Positions 17,267-24,411 of a DNA stretch of 64,000 bases are shown here, in pieces. The stretch is from Donghicola mangrovi (GTDB lineage Bacteria > Pseudomonadota > Alphaproteobacteria > Rhodobacterales > Rhodobacteraceae). Under the pieces are notes generated by a model, which was not told the DNA's origin, did not search any database, and was given only the letters and a program-made list of their open reading frames with translations. The stretch's first letter is position 1; every line of letters starts with the position of its first letter. Both the position numbers and the translations under genes were made by a program. The stretch covers positions 310,001 to 374,000 of the forward strand of contig NZ_JABCJE010000003.1 in the NCBI RefSeq assembly GCF_013377535.1, in the 5' to 3' direction.

Positions 17267-18766
17267 TTAGTCCATCGCTTTGAAGTTCAGCGCGGCACCG
17301 TCCTTGATGCCCGAGAACCAGCGTGCGGTGACGGTTTTGGTCTTGGTGTAGAACTTGAACGCGTCGGGGCCGTACTGGTTCAGGTCGCCGAAGGCCGACT
17401 TCTTCCAGCCGCCGAAGCTGAAGTAGGACAGCGGAACCGGGATCGGGAAGTTGATGCCGACCATGCCCACGTTCACGCGGTGTGCGAAGTCACGGGCGGT
17501 GTCGCCATCTGCGGTGTAGATCGCGGTGCCGTTGCCGTAGTTGTTGGTCATGATCAGGTCGAGAGCTTCTTCGTAGCTGTCGGTACGAACGGTCGACAGA
17601 ACGGGGCCAAAGATCTCTTCTTTGTAGATTTCCATGTCCGGGGTCACGTTGTCAAACAGCGACGGGCCACAGAAGAAGCCGTTTTCATAACCCTGCAGGC
17701 TGAAATCACGGCCGTCGATGACCAGATTTGCGCCTTGCTCGACACCCGAGGTGATCAGGCTGTTGATGCGGTTCTTGGAGGCTGCGGTGATAACCGGGCC
17801 AAAGTCCACGTCGTCGCCTGCGGTGTAGGGCCCGACTTTCAGCTTTTCGATGCGGGGAACCAGCTTCTCGATCAGCTTGTCTGCGGTTTCCTGACCGACA
17901 GGAACAGCAACCGAGATCGCCATGCAGCGTTCGCCAGCCGCGCCGTAGCCTGCGCCGATCAGCGCGTCAGCGGCTTTGTCCAGATCCGCGTCGGGCATGA
18001 TGATCATGTGGTTCTTCGCGCCGCCGAAGCACTGAGCACGCTTGCCGTTGGTTGCTGCGCGGCCATAGATGTACTGTGCGATCGGGGTCGAACCCACGAA
18101 GCCAACTGCTTGGATGGTCTCGTTGTCGAGGATGCCGTCAACGACTTCTTTGTCACCGTTGATGACCTGCAGAACGCCCTTGGGCAGGCCTGCTTCGGTC
18201 AGCAGTTCGGCCAGACGAAGCGAGGTCGAGGGGCAGCGCTCGGAGGGCTTCAGGATCATGGCGTTGCCGCAAGCAATCGCGGGGGCCATTTTCCACAGCG
18301 GGATCATTGCGGGGAAGTTGAAGGGGGTGATACCTGCAACAACACCCAGCGCCTGACGCATCGCATAAAGGTCAATGCCCGGGCCGCCGTTGTCCATGTA
18401 CTCGCCCTTCAGCAGGCTGGGAGCGCCCATGCAAACTTCGACCACTTCCAGACCACGCTGAACGTCGCCTTTGGCGTCGGGGATGGTTTTGCCGTGCTCT
18501 TTCGAGACCAGCTCGGCCAGCTCTTCCATGTGCTCGTTGATCAGGGCACCGAACTTCATCATCACGCGGGCGCGACGCTGGGGGTTGGTGTTGGCCCATG
18601 CAACCTGAGCTACGGCCGCGTCTTCGATGGCTTTGTTCAGCTCTTCGATGGTGGCCAGCGGCACTTTGGCCTGAACTTCGCCAGTGGCGGGGTTGTAGAC
18701 ATCGGTGAAACGACCCGAGGTGCCTTTGACCATCTCGCCGTTGATGTAGTGGGTAAGCTCTTGCAT
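17267..18766 (-). CDS. mmsA: methylmalonate-semialdehyde dehydrogenase (CoA-acylating)
   Basis: 499-aa aldehyde dehydrogenase that converts methylmalonate semialdehyde to propionyl-CoA in valine (and inositol/thymine) breakdown. GVVAGITPFNFPAMIPLWK and GNAMILKPSERCPST are typical of the MmsA subgroup; the catalytic cysteine lies in GAAGERCMAISVAV, and GQETADKLIEKLVPRIEKLKVG follows. The start at MQELTHYINGEMVKG is set by GGGAGGA 6 nt upstream, not the longer reading frame. It is divergent from a LysR gene, its likely regulator. The other two valine-pathway genes lie on the same strand about 16 kb away, beyond the glycan island. Confidence 0.94.
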   Translation of the reverse strand: MQELTHYINGEMVKGTSGRFTDVYNPATGEVQAKVPLATIEELNKAIEDAAVAQVAWANTNPQRRARVMMKFGALINEHMEELAELVSKEHGKTIPDAKGDVQRGLEVVEVCMGAPSLLKGEYMDNGGPGIDLYAMRQALGVVAGITPFNFPAMIPLWKMAPAIACGNAMILKPSERCPSTSLRLAELLTEAGLPKGVLQVINGDKEVVDGILDNETIQAVGFVGSTPIAQYIYGRAATNGKRAQCFGGAKNHMIIMPDADLDKAADALIGAGYGAAGERCMAISVAVPVGQETADKLIEKLVPRIEKLKVGPYTAGDDVDFGPVITAASKNRINSLITSGVEQGANLVIDGRDFSLQGYENGFFCGPSLFDNVTPDMEIYKEEIFGPVLSTVRTDSYEEALDLIMTNNYGNGTAIYTADGDTARDFAHRVNVGMVGINFPIPVPLSYFSFGGWKKSAFGDLNQYGPDAFKFYTKTKTVTARWFSGIKDGAALNFKAMD

Positions 18767-18868
18767 TGCGTCCTCCCGGAGTTTTGGTTGAGGGGACAAT
18801 AGTCTTGCATTAATCCCCTAAACAGAGGAAGTTTTCCAAATTCATTTTGCGCAAATGCAGGTACGCTG
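18767..18868. promoter_or_regulatory. divergent mmsA / LysR promoter region
   Basis: A 102-bp intergenic stretch, A/T-richer than its flanks. It holds the 10-bp palindrome TTTGCGCAAA at 18846-18855 just upstream of the LysR start. The palindrome and the divergent layout fit a LysR-type operator controlling both genes. No binding data; inferred. Confidence 0.4.
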
Positions 18869-19765
18869 ATGTCAGTACAATGGGATGACCTAAGGATCTT
18901 TTTGGCGGTGGCGCGGGCAGGGGGGCTGACGGGGGCGGGGAACCTGCTGCGCGTCGATCCGGCCACCGTGGGCCGCAGGATCACACGGCTCGAAGAGGCG
19001 TTAGAGGCGCCGCTCTTTGCCCGTTCCCCCCAAGGCTACGCCCTGACCGAACGCGGCCAGCGCCTGCTGACCGAAGCTGTGCGGGTCGAGCAGGCCATGG
19101 ACGCGGCGCTGGAAACCGTCGGTTCGCCAAGCGGCGGGCTGTCGGGGCAAATCCGCATCGGGGCGCCGGATGGCTGCGCGAACTATGTCCTGCCGCAGGT
19201 CTGCGCCAAGATCGTCGAGGATAACCCCGACCTCGAGGTGCAGATCGTGGCCTTGCCGCGGGTATTCAACCTGTCGCGGCGCGAGGCGGATATGGCCGTG
19301 GGCGTCAGTCGCCCCACCACGGGCCGCCTGACCGTGCAGAAGATCAGCGACTATCACCTGCATCTGGCGGCCTCGGAAAGCTATCTGGCGCAGCATCCGC
19401 CGATCCAGTCTCTGGCCGATCTGAAAGGGCACCGGATGGTCGGCTACATTCCTGATATGATTTTTGACAAGGAACTGGATTACCTGACGGAATTGGGGGT
19501 CGATCGCGTGAGCCTCGGGTCGAACTCTGTCTCGGTGCAGTTCAACTGGGTGCGGCAGGGGGGCGGCGTCGGGGTGGTCCACGACTTTGCGATTCCCTCG
19601 ACCACTGGCGTCCGGCGCATTCTACCCGAACTCATTAGTCTAAAGCGAGGTTTCTATCTGATTAGGCATGCAGACGATCGTCGACTTGAACGAATGAACC
19701 GCTTCGCCAAACTGGTGGCAGAAGGCGTCCGTAACGAGATTGCCAGACTGGAAGCGAGCGCTTGA
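18869..19765 (+). CDS. LysR-family transcriptional regulator (probable mmsA regulator)
   Basis: 298 aa. The N-terminal winged helix-turn-helix (residues ~5-62) reads WDDLRIFLAVARAGGLTGAG through LRVDPATVGRRITRLEEALEAPLFAR, the standard LysR pattern. A periplasmic-binding-like effector domain follows (~90-290), with IRIGAPDGCANYVLPQV. It is divergent from mmsA across 102 bp, so it probably controls that gene in response to a valine-pathway metabolite. Effector and direction of control are unknown. Confidence 0.87.
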   Translation: MSVQWDDLRIFLAVARAGGLTGAGNLLRVDPATVGRRITRLEEALEAPLFARSPQGYALTERGQRLLTEAVRVEQAMDAALETVGSPSGGLSGQIRIGAPDGCANYVLPQVCAKIVEDNPDLEVQIVALPRVFNLSRREADMAVGVSRPTTGRLTVQKISDYHLHLAASESYLAQHPPIQSLADLKGHRMVGYIPDMIFDKELDYLTELGVDRVSLGSNSVSVQFNWVRQGGGVGVVHDFAIPSTTGVRRILPELISLKRGFYLIRHADDRRLERMNRFAKLVAEGVRNEIARLEASA

Positions 19766-19824
19766 CAGCATGGGAGATTGCGCAGACGCTCGACTTTAAG
19801 AAATTTTATTTCGGGAGGTAGACT

Positions 19825-20259
19825 ATGCTGGTGCAACAAATCCTGAGTTCCAAAGGGCAGCAGGGCGTTTTTACAGTTCAGCCCGAGACGACCGTCTCAG
19901 AAGCGATCAAAATTCTGGCCGCCAACCGCATCGGTACGGTGCTGGTGTCCAAAGACGGCAAGCATCCCGACGGCATCCTGTCCGAGCGTGACGTGGTCCG
20001 CGAGCTTGCCAACCGTGGCCAATCGGTGCTGGACGAACCTGTTTCCGCGCTGATGACCGCCAATCTGGTGACCTGCGCCAAGGGTTCGCTGACCGAAGAG
20101 GTCATGCAGAAGATGACCGATGGCCGCTTCCGCCACATGCCCGTTCTGGAGGATGGCGAAGTGATCGGCGTGATCAGCCTTGGTGACGTCGTCAAGGCGC
20201 AATTGAGCCACGTTGCCATGGAGAAAGAAGCCCTAGAAGGGATGATCATGGGCCAATAG
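19825..20259 (+). CDS. CBS-domain protein
   Basis: 144-aa soluble protein made only of a Bateman pair of CBS domains: the first at residues ~10-65 (VFTVQPETTVSEAIKILAANRIGTVLV), the second at ~75-135 (PVSALMTANLVTCAKGSLTEEVMQKMTDGRFRHMPVLEDGEVIGVISLGDVVK). Such stand-alone pairs usually sense adenosine nucleotides or similar ligands. GGGAGGT lies 5 nt before the ATG. A small A/T-rich promoter-like stretch precedes it. The partner protein is not evident from the neighbours. Confidence 0.85.
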   Translation: MLVQQILSSKGQQGVFTVQPETTVSEAIKILAANRIGTVLVSKDGKHPDGILSERDVVRELANRGQSVLDEPVSALMTANLVTCAKGSLTEEVMQKMTDGRFRHMPVLEDGEVIGVISLGDVVKAQLSHVAMEKEALEGMIMGQ

Positions 20260-20326
20260 TCGCGCCCCCCTTGCATTCTGCGTCGCAATATTGTTGCGTC
20301 GCAGAAAAACGGGGGAAGGAGCCACC

Positions 20327-20824
20327 ATGCGCATCGGACTGTATCCGGGAACGTTCGACCCGATCACGCTGGGACACATCGACATCATCCGCCGCGCGTC
20401 TGCGCTGGTGGATCGTTTGGTGATCGGTGTCGCCATCAACCGTGACAAAGGCCCGCTTTTCTCGCTGGACGAGCGGGTCGCCATGATCCAGTCGGAATGC
20501 GCGGCACTGGCTGCGGAAACCGGCGTCGAGATCATCGCGCATCCTTTCGAAAACCTGCTGATCAACTGTGCCCGCGATGTGGGGGCCCAGCTGATCATTC
20601 GTGGCCTGCGGGCTGTGTCGGACTTTGAATACGAGTACCAGATGGTGGGCATGAACCGTCAACTGGATCACTCGATCGAGACCGTGTTCCTGATGGCCGA
20701 AGCGCAGCATCAGGCGATCGCCTCCAAACTGGTCAAGGAAATCGCCCGTCTGGACGGTGACGTGACCAAGTTCGTGACCCCCGCCGTGGCGCAGGCCCTG
20801 AACGGGAAATACCACGGGGCCTGA
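20327..20824 (+). CDS. coaD: phosphopantetheine adenylyltransferase
   Basis: 165-aa nucleotidyltransferase catalysing the fourth step of coenzyme A synthesis. MRIGLYPGTFDPITLGHIDII carries the T/HxGH nucleotide-binding motif; RGLRAVSDFEYEYQM and the late substrate/ATP region VFLMAEAQHQAIASKLVKEIA are diagnostic. The start at MRIGLY follows GGAAGGAG; an in-frame ATG 36 nt upstream lacks support. Length equals that of the family. Only one nucleotide separates its stop from the next start. Confidence 0.96.
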   Translation: MRIGLYPGTFDPITLGHIDIIRRASALVDRLVIGVAINRDKGPLFSLDERVAMIQSECAALAAETGVEIIAHPFENLLINCARDVGAQLIIRGLRAVSDFEYEYQMVGMNRQLDHSIETVFLMAEAQHQAIASKLVKEIARLDGDVTKFVTPAVAQALNGKYHGA

Positions 20825-20825
20825 G

Positions 20826-21176
20826 ATGGCCCCACTTCCTGACGATTGCTGGAATGCATGGACGCCAGAGTTGCTGGCGAACCGCCTGAGCGACCTTGCC
20901 GTGACATGGTACGTTGCGGGCGGTTGGGCGCTGGATCTGTGGCTGGGGCAGAAAACCCGCGATCACGAAGATCTGGAGTTTGTCGTGCGTCCCGCGGAGG
21001 CCCCGTTGGTGGCCGCGCATCTGGATGATCTGACATTCTTTGCCGCGCGTCAGGGCACCTTGACCCAAGCGCGCCTCGACCAGCCGATCCCCGAGGATGT
21101 CTGGCAGATGTGGGGCGCTGATCTGCGGAACCTGTTGCGCCAGCATCCGGATCACAACTGGATCGCGGCGCTGTAG
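20826..21176 (+). CDS. shortened nucleotidyltransferase-fold protein, possibly internally deleted
   Basis: 116 aa. Residues ~26-60 (VTWYVAGGWALDLWLGQKTRDHEDLEFVV) match the N-terminus of aminoglycoside-nucleotidyltransferase-like proteins: the GGWALDLW strand and the D-x-D/E pair. After QMWGAD, where related proteins continue for about 65-70 residues, it jumps to LRNLLRQHPDHNWIAAL, which looks like the normal C-terminal end of the family. An in-frame internal deletion would explain both ends fitting. Function is doubtful; it may be a decaying gene riding on coaD, with a 1-nt gap. Confidence 0.6.
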   Translation: MAPLPDDCWNAWTPELLANRLSDLAVTWYVAGGWALDLWLGQKTRDHEDLEFVVRPAEAPLVAAHLDDLTFFAARQGTLTQARLDQPIPEDVWQMWGADLRNLLRQHPDHNWIAAL

Positions 21177-21179
21177 CCC

Positions 21180-21824
21180 TTAGCTGGCGGGATCAAACGG
21201 GGCCAAGGCGCCGATGGATACAAACCCGTTCAGGATCGCGTCCACGGCCACGGCGGCCAAAATCATCCCCATCACACGGCTTATAATCGAGGCCCCGCCA
21301 TTCCCGATGATACGGTGAATGGGGTTGGCCAGCAGCATGATGGCAAAGGCCGCCAGAAGCACCACGCTCATGATGCCGGTGGTCATCAGTTGATGGGAAA
21401 TCGCGTTGCGGTCGTTGTCTGTCAGCACCACAACGGCCAGCATCGCACCGGGCGAGGCGATGGACGGGATCGCCAGCGGGAATATCGCGGTTTCGGTGGT
21501 GTCCACGGTGTCGACAGCATCGACTTCGCTCTGGGGTTTGCCTTGACCAAAGATCATGGTCAGCGCGAACAGCAACAGCACGAGGCCACCAGCGATCTGG
21601 AAACTGGCCAAACCCAGCCCCAAAGCCTCGAGCACGATCTGCCCTACAACGATAAAAAGAACGAGGACAAGGAAGGCCGTCAGAATGGCCTTGATGGCCG
21701 TGCTGCGCCGTTGGGCGGCGGACATCCCTGCCGTGACAGCCAAGAACACGGGCAGGGTGCCAATGGGGTCGATGACGACCCAGAGCGTGATAAGTTCCTG
21801 AAGAACAGTCTGGGTCGTAATCAA
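21180..21824 (-). CDS. MarC-family integral membrane protein
   Basis: 214 aa with about six hydrophobic segments, starting MITTQTVLQELITLWVVIDPIGTLPVFLAVTAG, where the VIDPIGTLPVF block is the MarC/UPF0056 hallmark. FPLAIPSIASPGAMLAVVVL is the second family signature, followed by the closing FVSIGALAPF. The physiological role of MarC proteins is unsettled; early links to antibiotic resistance were not upheld. Its end is 3 nt from the convergent shortened nucleotidyltransferase gene. Confidence 0.88.
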   Translation of the reverse strand: MITTQTVLQELITLWVVIDPIGTLPVFLAVTAGMSAAQRRSTAIKAILTAFLVLVLFIVVGQIVLEALGLGLASFQIAGGLVLLLFALTMIFGQGKPQSEVDAVDTVDTTETAIFPLAIPSIASPGAMLAVVVLTDNDRNAISHQLMTTGIMSVVLLAAFAIMLLANPIHRIIGNGGASIISRVMGMILAAVAVDAILNGFVSIGALAPFDPAS

Positions 21825-21841
21825 TTCATATCCTTAGCGAT

Positions 21842-22843
21842 TTAGATAAACTTCGCCATCTCCACCGCGGTGTCTGCCATACGGTTCGAGAAGCCCCACT
21901 CGTTGTCGTACCAGCTCAGGATACGGCACATGGTGCCTTCCATAACTTTGGTCTGATCCGTAGCAAAGATAGAGCTGTGCGGGTCATGATTAAAGTCCGA
22001 GGAGACCAAAGGTTCGTCAGTGACACCCAAAATCCCCTTGAGCGAGCCTGCGGCTGCCTCGTGGATCGCGGCGTTGATCTCTGCAACAGTGGTCGCGCGG
22101 GTCGCTTCGAAGGTCAGGTCGACAACCGACACGTTCGGGGTGGGAACGCGGATGGCCACGCCGTCCAGTTTGCCGTTCAGCTCGGGCAGAACCAGACCAA
22201 CAGCCTTGGCCGCGCCGGTCGAGGTCGGGATCATCGACAGGGCTGCAGCGCGGGCGCGGTACAGGTCCTTGTGCATGGTGTCGAGGGTCGGCTGGTCGCC
22301 GGTGTAGCTGTGGATGGTGGTCATGAAGCCTTTGACGATGCCGATCTTGTCGTTCAGCACCTTTGCCACGGGCGACAGGCAGTTGGTGGTGCACGATGCG
22401 TTCGACACGATCAGGTCGTCTGCGGTCAGGGACTTGTGGTTCACGCCGTAAACGATGGTCTTGTCTGCGCCGCCAGCGGGGGCCGATACCAGAACGCGCT
22501 TCGAGCCGTTCTGCAGGTGCAGGGCAGCCTTTTCGCGGTCGGTGAAGATGCCGGTGCATTCCAGCGCAACGTCCACGTCGCCCCAGGGCAGGTCTTTGGG
22601 GTCACGGATCGCGGTGACGCGGATCGGGCCACGACCTGCGTCGATCATGTCCTCGCCGACCGACACGGTGCTGGGGAAGCGGCCGTGCACGCTGTCATAC
22701 TTTAGCAGGTGGGCATTGGTGGCGACGGGGCCCAGATCGTTGATGGCAACGACCTCGATATCGGTGCGACCCGACTCGATGATCCCACGCAGAACATTGC
22801 GGCCGATGCGGCCAAAACCGTTGATGGCGACTTTTACGGTCAT
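21842..22843 (-). CDS. gap: glyceraldehyde-3-phosphate dehydrogenase, NAD-type signature (gap copy 1)
   Basis: 333-aa glycolytic enzyme. The Rossmann start is [17 protein letters not shown], and the NAD-type acidic residue is present in [16 protein letters not shown]. The catalytic Cys is in [17 protein letters not shown] with the usual His later ([19 protein letters not shown]), and the C-terminus is [16 protein letters not shown]. Next to it on the same strand is a second gap copy that lacks the acidic residue. Two palindromic operators lie 26-55 nt upstream of the ATG, so it probably has its own promoter under a LacI-type regulator. Confidence 0.93.
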   Translation of the reverse strand: MTVKVAINGFGRIGRNVLRGIIESGRTDIEVVAINDLGPVATNAHLLKYDSVHGRFPSTVSVGEDMIDAGRGPIRVTAIRDPKDLPWGDVDVALECTGIFTDREKAALHLQNGSKRVLVSAPAGGADKTIVYGVNHKSLTADDLIVSNASCTTNCLSPVAKVLNDKIGIVKGFMTTIHSYTGDQPTLDTMHKDLYRARAAALSMIPTSTGAAKAVGLVLPELNGKLDGVAIRVPTPNVSVVDLTFEATRATTVAEINAAIHEAAAGSLKGILGVTDEPLVSSDFNHDPHSSIFATDQTKVMEGTMCRILSWYDNEWGFSNRMADTAVEMAKFI

Positions 22844-22868
22844 TGATTCCTCCCGCGAACAGGTTCGC

Positions 22869-22897
22869 TGATAACGCTAACAAAGTTAACGCTAACA
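22869..22897 (-). promoter_or_regulatory. two LacI-type operator sites upstream of gap copy 1
   Basis: Two 14-mers, TGATAACGCTAACA (22869-22882) and AGTTAACGCTAACA (22884-22897), each match the palindrome TGTTAGCGCTAACA at 12 of 14 positions. They sit 26-55 nt upstream of the gap start. This palindrome resembles that reported for the CceR central-carbon regulator of Rhodobacter; the assignment is from memory. Confidence 0.6.
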
Positions 22898-22942
22898 TGG
22901 CGATATCGCACGAGATGTCAACCGATCAGGCGAAATCGCCGA

Positions 22943-23086
22943 TCAGCGCCAGAATTCAATGTATTCGATCAGGAGAACGCCCTTTTTGGCTAGGAAAATG
23001 GTGCTGCGCCCATCCAAAGCCATCCAGTCATAGCAAAAGGCGCCCAGAATCAGGGCGCCTAGAATCAAACTCAGTCTGTTCGTCAC
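22943..23086 (-). CDS. 47-aa single-pass membrane protein between the two gap genes
   Basis: Small gene starting at GTG. AAGGAG lies 10 nt upstream and overlaps the stop of the upstream gap gene. The protein begins MTNRLSLILGALILGAF, one transmembrane helix (residues ~5-20), then a short polar turn and an amphipathic C-terminal segment ending in KGVLLIEYIEFWR. The position, the ribosome site and the membrane-plus-amphipathic design suggest a real gene. Similar small proteins in the same place are recalled from related Rhodobacteraceae, but this was not checked. A hairpin inside the gene, caused by two GGC-GCC codon pairs, is followed by TTTT and might also trim gap transcripts. Function unknown. 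Confidence 0.7.
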   Translation of the reverse strand: MTNRLSLILGALILGAFCYDWMALDGRSTIFLAKKGVLLIEYIEFWR

Positions 23087-23100
23087 GCGGGAACCGCTCC

Positions 23101-24105
23101 TTAGTTAAGGAGCTGCCCCATCGCTGCGGCCACGTCGGCCATGCGGCACGAGAAGCCCCATTCGTTGTCGTACCATGCCAGAACGCGCACGGTGCGGCCA
23201 CCCACAACCTTGGTCTGGTCGGGGGCAAAGATCGACGATTGGGTGGTGTGGTTAAAGTCGATCGAAACCTTGGGCTCGGGATCGTAGCCCAGAACGTGGC
23301 CCATGTGGCCAGCAGCAGCTTCGCGAACAATCTCGTTCACGTCTGCTACGGTGACGTCCTTGCCTGCTTCAAAGGTCAGGTCAACGCACGACACGTTCGG
23401 GGTGGGAACGCGCATTGCGGTGCCGTCCAGACGACCTTCCAGCTCGGGCAGGACTTCTTTCAGGGCTTTGGCGGCGCCGGTCGAGGTCGGGATCATAGCC
23501 ATCGCCGCTGCGCGGGCGCGGTACAGGTCCTTGTGACGACGGTCCAGGGTCGGCTGGTCACCGGTGTAGCTGTGGATGGTGGTCATGATGCCGCGCTCGA
23601 TACCGATCGCGTCGTTCAGAACCTTCGCCAGAGGCGCCAGACAGTTGGTGGTGCACGACCCGTTCGAGATCATACGGTCGCCGGCGATCAGGCTGCGGTG
23701 GTTCACGCCGTAAACGATGGTCTTGTCCACGTTGGTCGCGGGGGCCGAGATCAGAACCGACTTCGCGCCGCGATCCAGGTGAACCTTCGACTTGATGCCG
23801 TCGTTGAAGTTGCCGGTGCATTCCAGAACAACGTCCACGCCATCCCAGTCCAGCTCTTCGGGGTTGTAGGTCGACATCACGTCGATCGGACCGCGGCCCA
23901 GATCCAGAGTGCTGCCGTCTACCTTGACCACACCGCCGAAACGGCCATGCACGCTGTCATACTTCAGCAGGTGCGCGTTGGTCTCGATGGGGCCGGTTGC
24001 GTTGATCTTCACAACCTGAACGTCATTGCGTGCGCTTTCCGCGATGTGCGCCAGAGTGCAGCGACCGATGCGGCCAAAGCCATTGATACCAACGGTGATG
24101 GTCAT
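23101..24105 (-). CDS. gap: glyceraldehyde-3-phosphate dehydrogenase, NADP-type signature (gap copy 2)
   Basis: 334-aa paralogue of the copy at 21842. [17 protein letters not shown] starts the Rossmann fold, and the catalytic Cys lies in SNGSCTTNCLAPLAKVL. Where NAD-specific enzymes keep an Asp (copy 1: INDLG), this one has Ala (INATGPIETNAH). The nearby coenzyme-selectivity pair is Arg-Arg (TLDRRHKDL) rather than Thr-Met. Both changes favour acceptance of the NADP 2'-phosphate, as in GapB-type enzymes, suggesting a gluconeogenic or dual-coenzyme role. Three operator-like sites lie 93-149 nt upstream. Confidence 0.9.
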   Translation of the reverse strand: MTITVGINGFGRIGRCTLAHIAESARNDVQVVKINATGPIETNAHLLKYDSVHGRFGGVVKVDGSTLDLGRGPIDVMSTYNPEELDWDGVDVVLECTGNFNDGIKSKVHLDRGAKSVLISAPATNVDKTIVYGVNHRSLIAGDRMISNGSCTTNCLAPLAKVLNDAIGIERGIMTTIHSYTGDQPTLDRRHKDLYRARAAAMAMIPTSTGAAKALKEVLPELEGRLDGTAMRVPTPNVSCVDLTFEAGKDVTVADVNEIVREAAAGHMGHVLGYDPEPKVSIDFNHTTQSSIFAPDQTKVVGGRTVRVLAWYDNEWGFSCRMADVAAAMGQLLN

Positions 24106-24197
24106 AGGTAATCTCCTGAAACCGAGCTGAGGGAGTTAACGGGTGTATGGCCCAACCCGTCCCAATGGGCAAAGAAAATATGGCAAATCTATCAGTA

Positions 24198-24254
24198 TGT
24201 TAGCGATAAACTGTGCCCCGCGCACAGGTTTGCGCTAACAGTCAATCGCTAACA
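24198..24254 (-). promoter_or_regulatory. LacI-type operator cluster upstream of gap copy 2
   Basis: TGTTAGCGATAAAC (24198-24211) and GGTTTGCGCTAACA (24227-24240) match TGTTAGCGCTAACA at 11 and 12 of 14 positions; a half-site CGCTAACA is at 24247-24254. The same motif occurs twice upstream of the other gap gene, so both are probably controlled by one regulator. Confidence 0.6.
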
Positions 24255-24301
24255 GTTCTGCAATGCAGCATCGCCCCGCGCCACCCCGCGAATCCTGCCG
24301 G

Positions 24302-24323
24302 TTTCTTTTTGCTTCAAATACTC
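24302..24323 (-). repeat. degenerate partial copy of dispersed intergenic repeat
   Basis: Read on the minus strand, GAGTATTTGAAGCAAAAAG resembles the 3' block of the repeats at 56931-56986 and 60484-60554 (GGAGTATTT, then CAAGA and GAA). The GC-rich hairpin part is absent here. Confidence 0.35.
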
Positions 24324-24355
24324 ACTGCTCGACTCAGCCATCCCTTCACTGACCC

Positions 24356-24384
24356 AAAAGAAAAGGGCGCCCCACGGGACGCCC
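24356..24384 (-). terminator. intrinsic terminator of tkt
   Basis: On the minus strand, the 8-bp stem GGGCGTCC/GGGCGCCC (one G-T pair) with loop CGTG is followed by TTTTCTTTT, 28 nt after the tkt stop. Confidence 0.85.
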
Positions 24385-24411
24385 TCTCGGTATTCTTGTA
24401 TCCGAAGTGGA

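Larger units (their letters stand above)
24106..24411. other. non-coding stretch between gap copy 2 and tkt
   Basis: A 306-bp region with no convincing gene. It contains the gap promoter/operator cluster (24198-24254), a degenerate copy of the dispersed intergenic repeat (24302-24323) and the tkt terminator (24356-24384). The open frames across it are short and have no ribosome sites. Confidence 0.7.
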
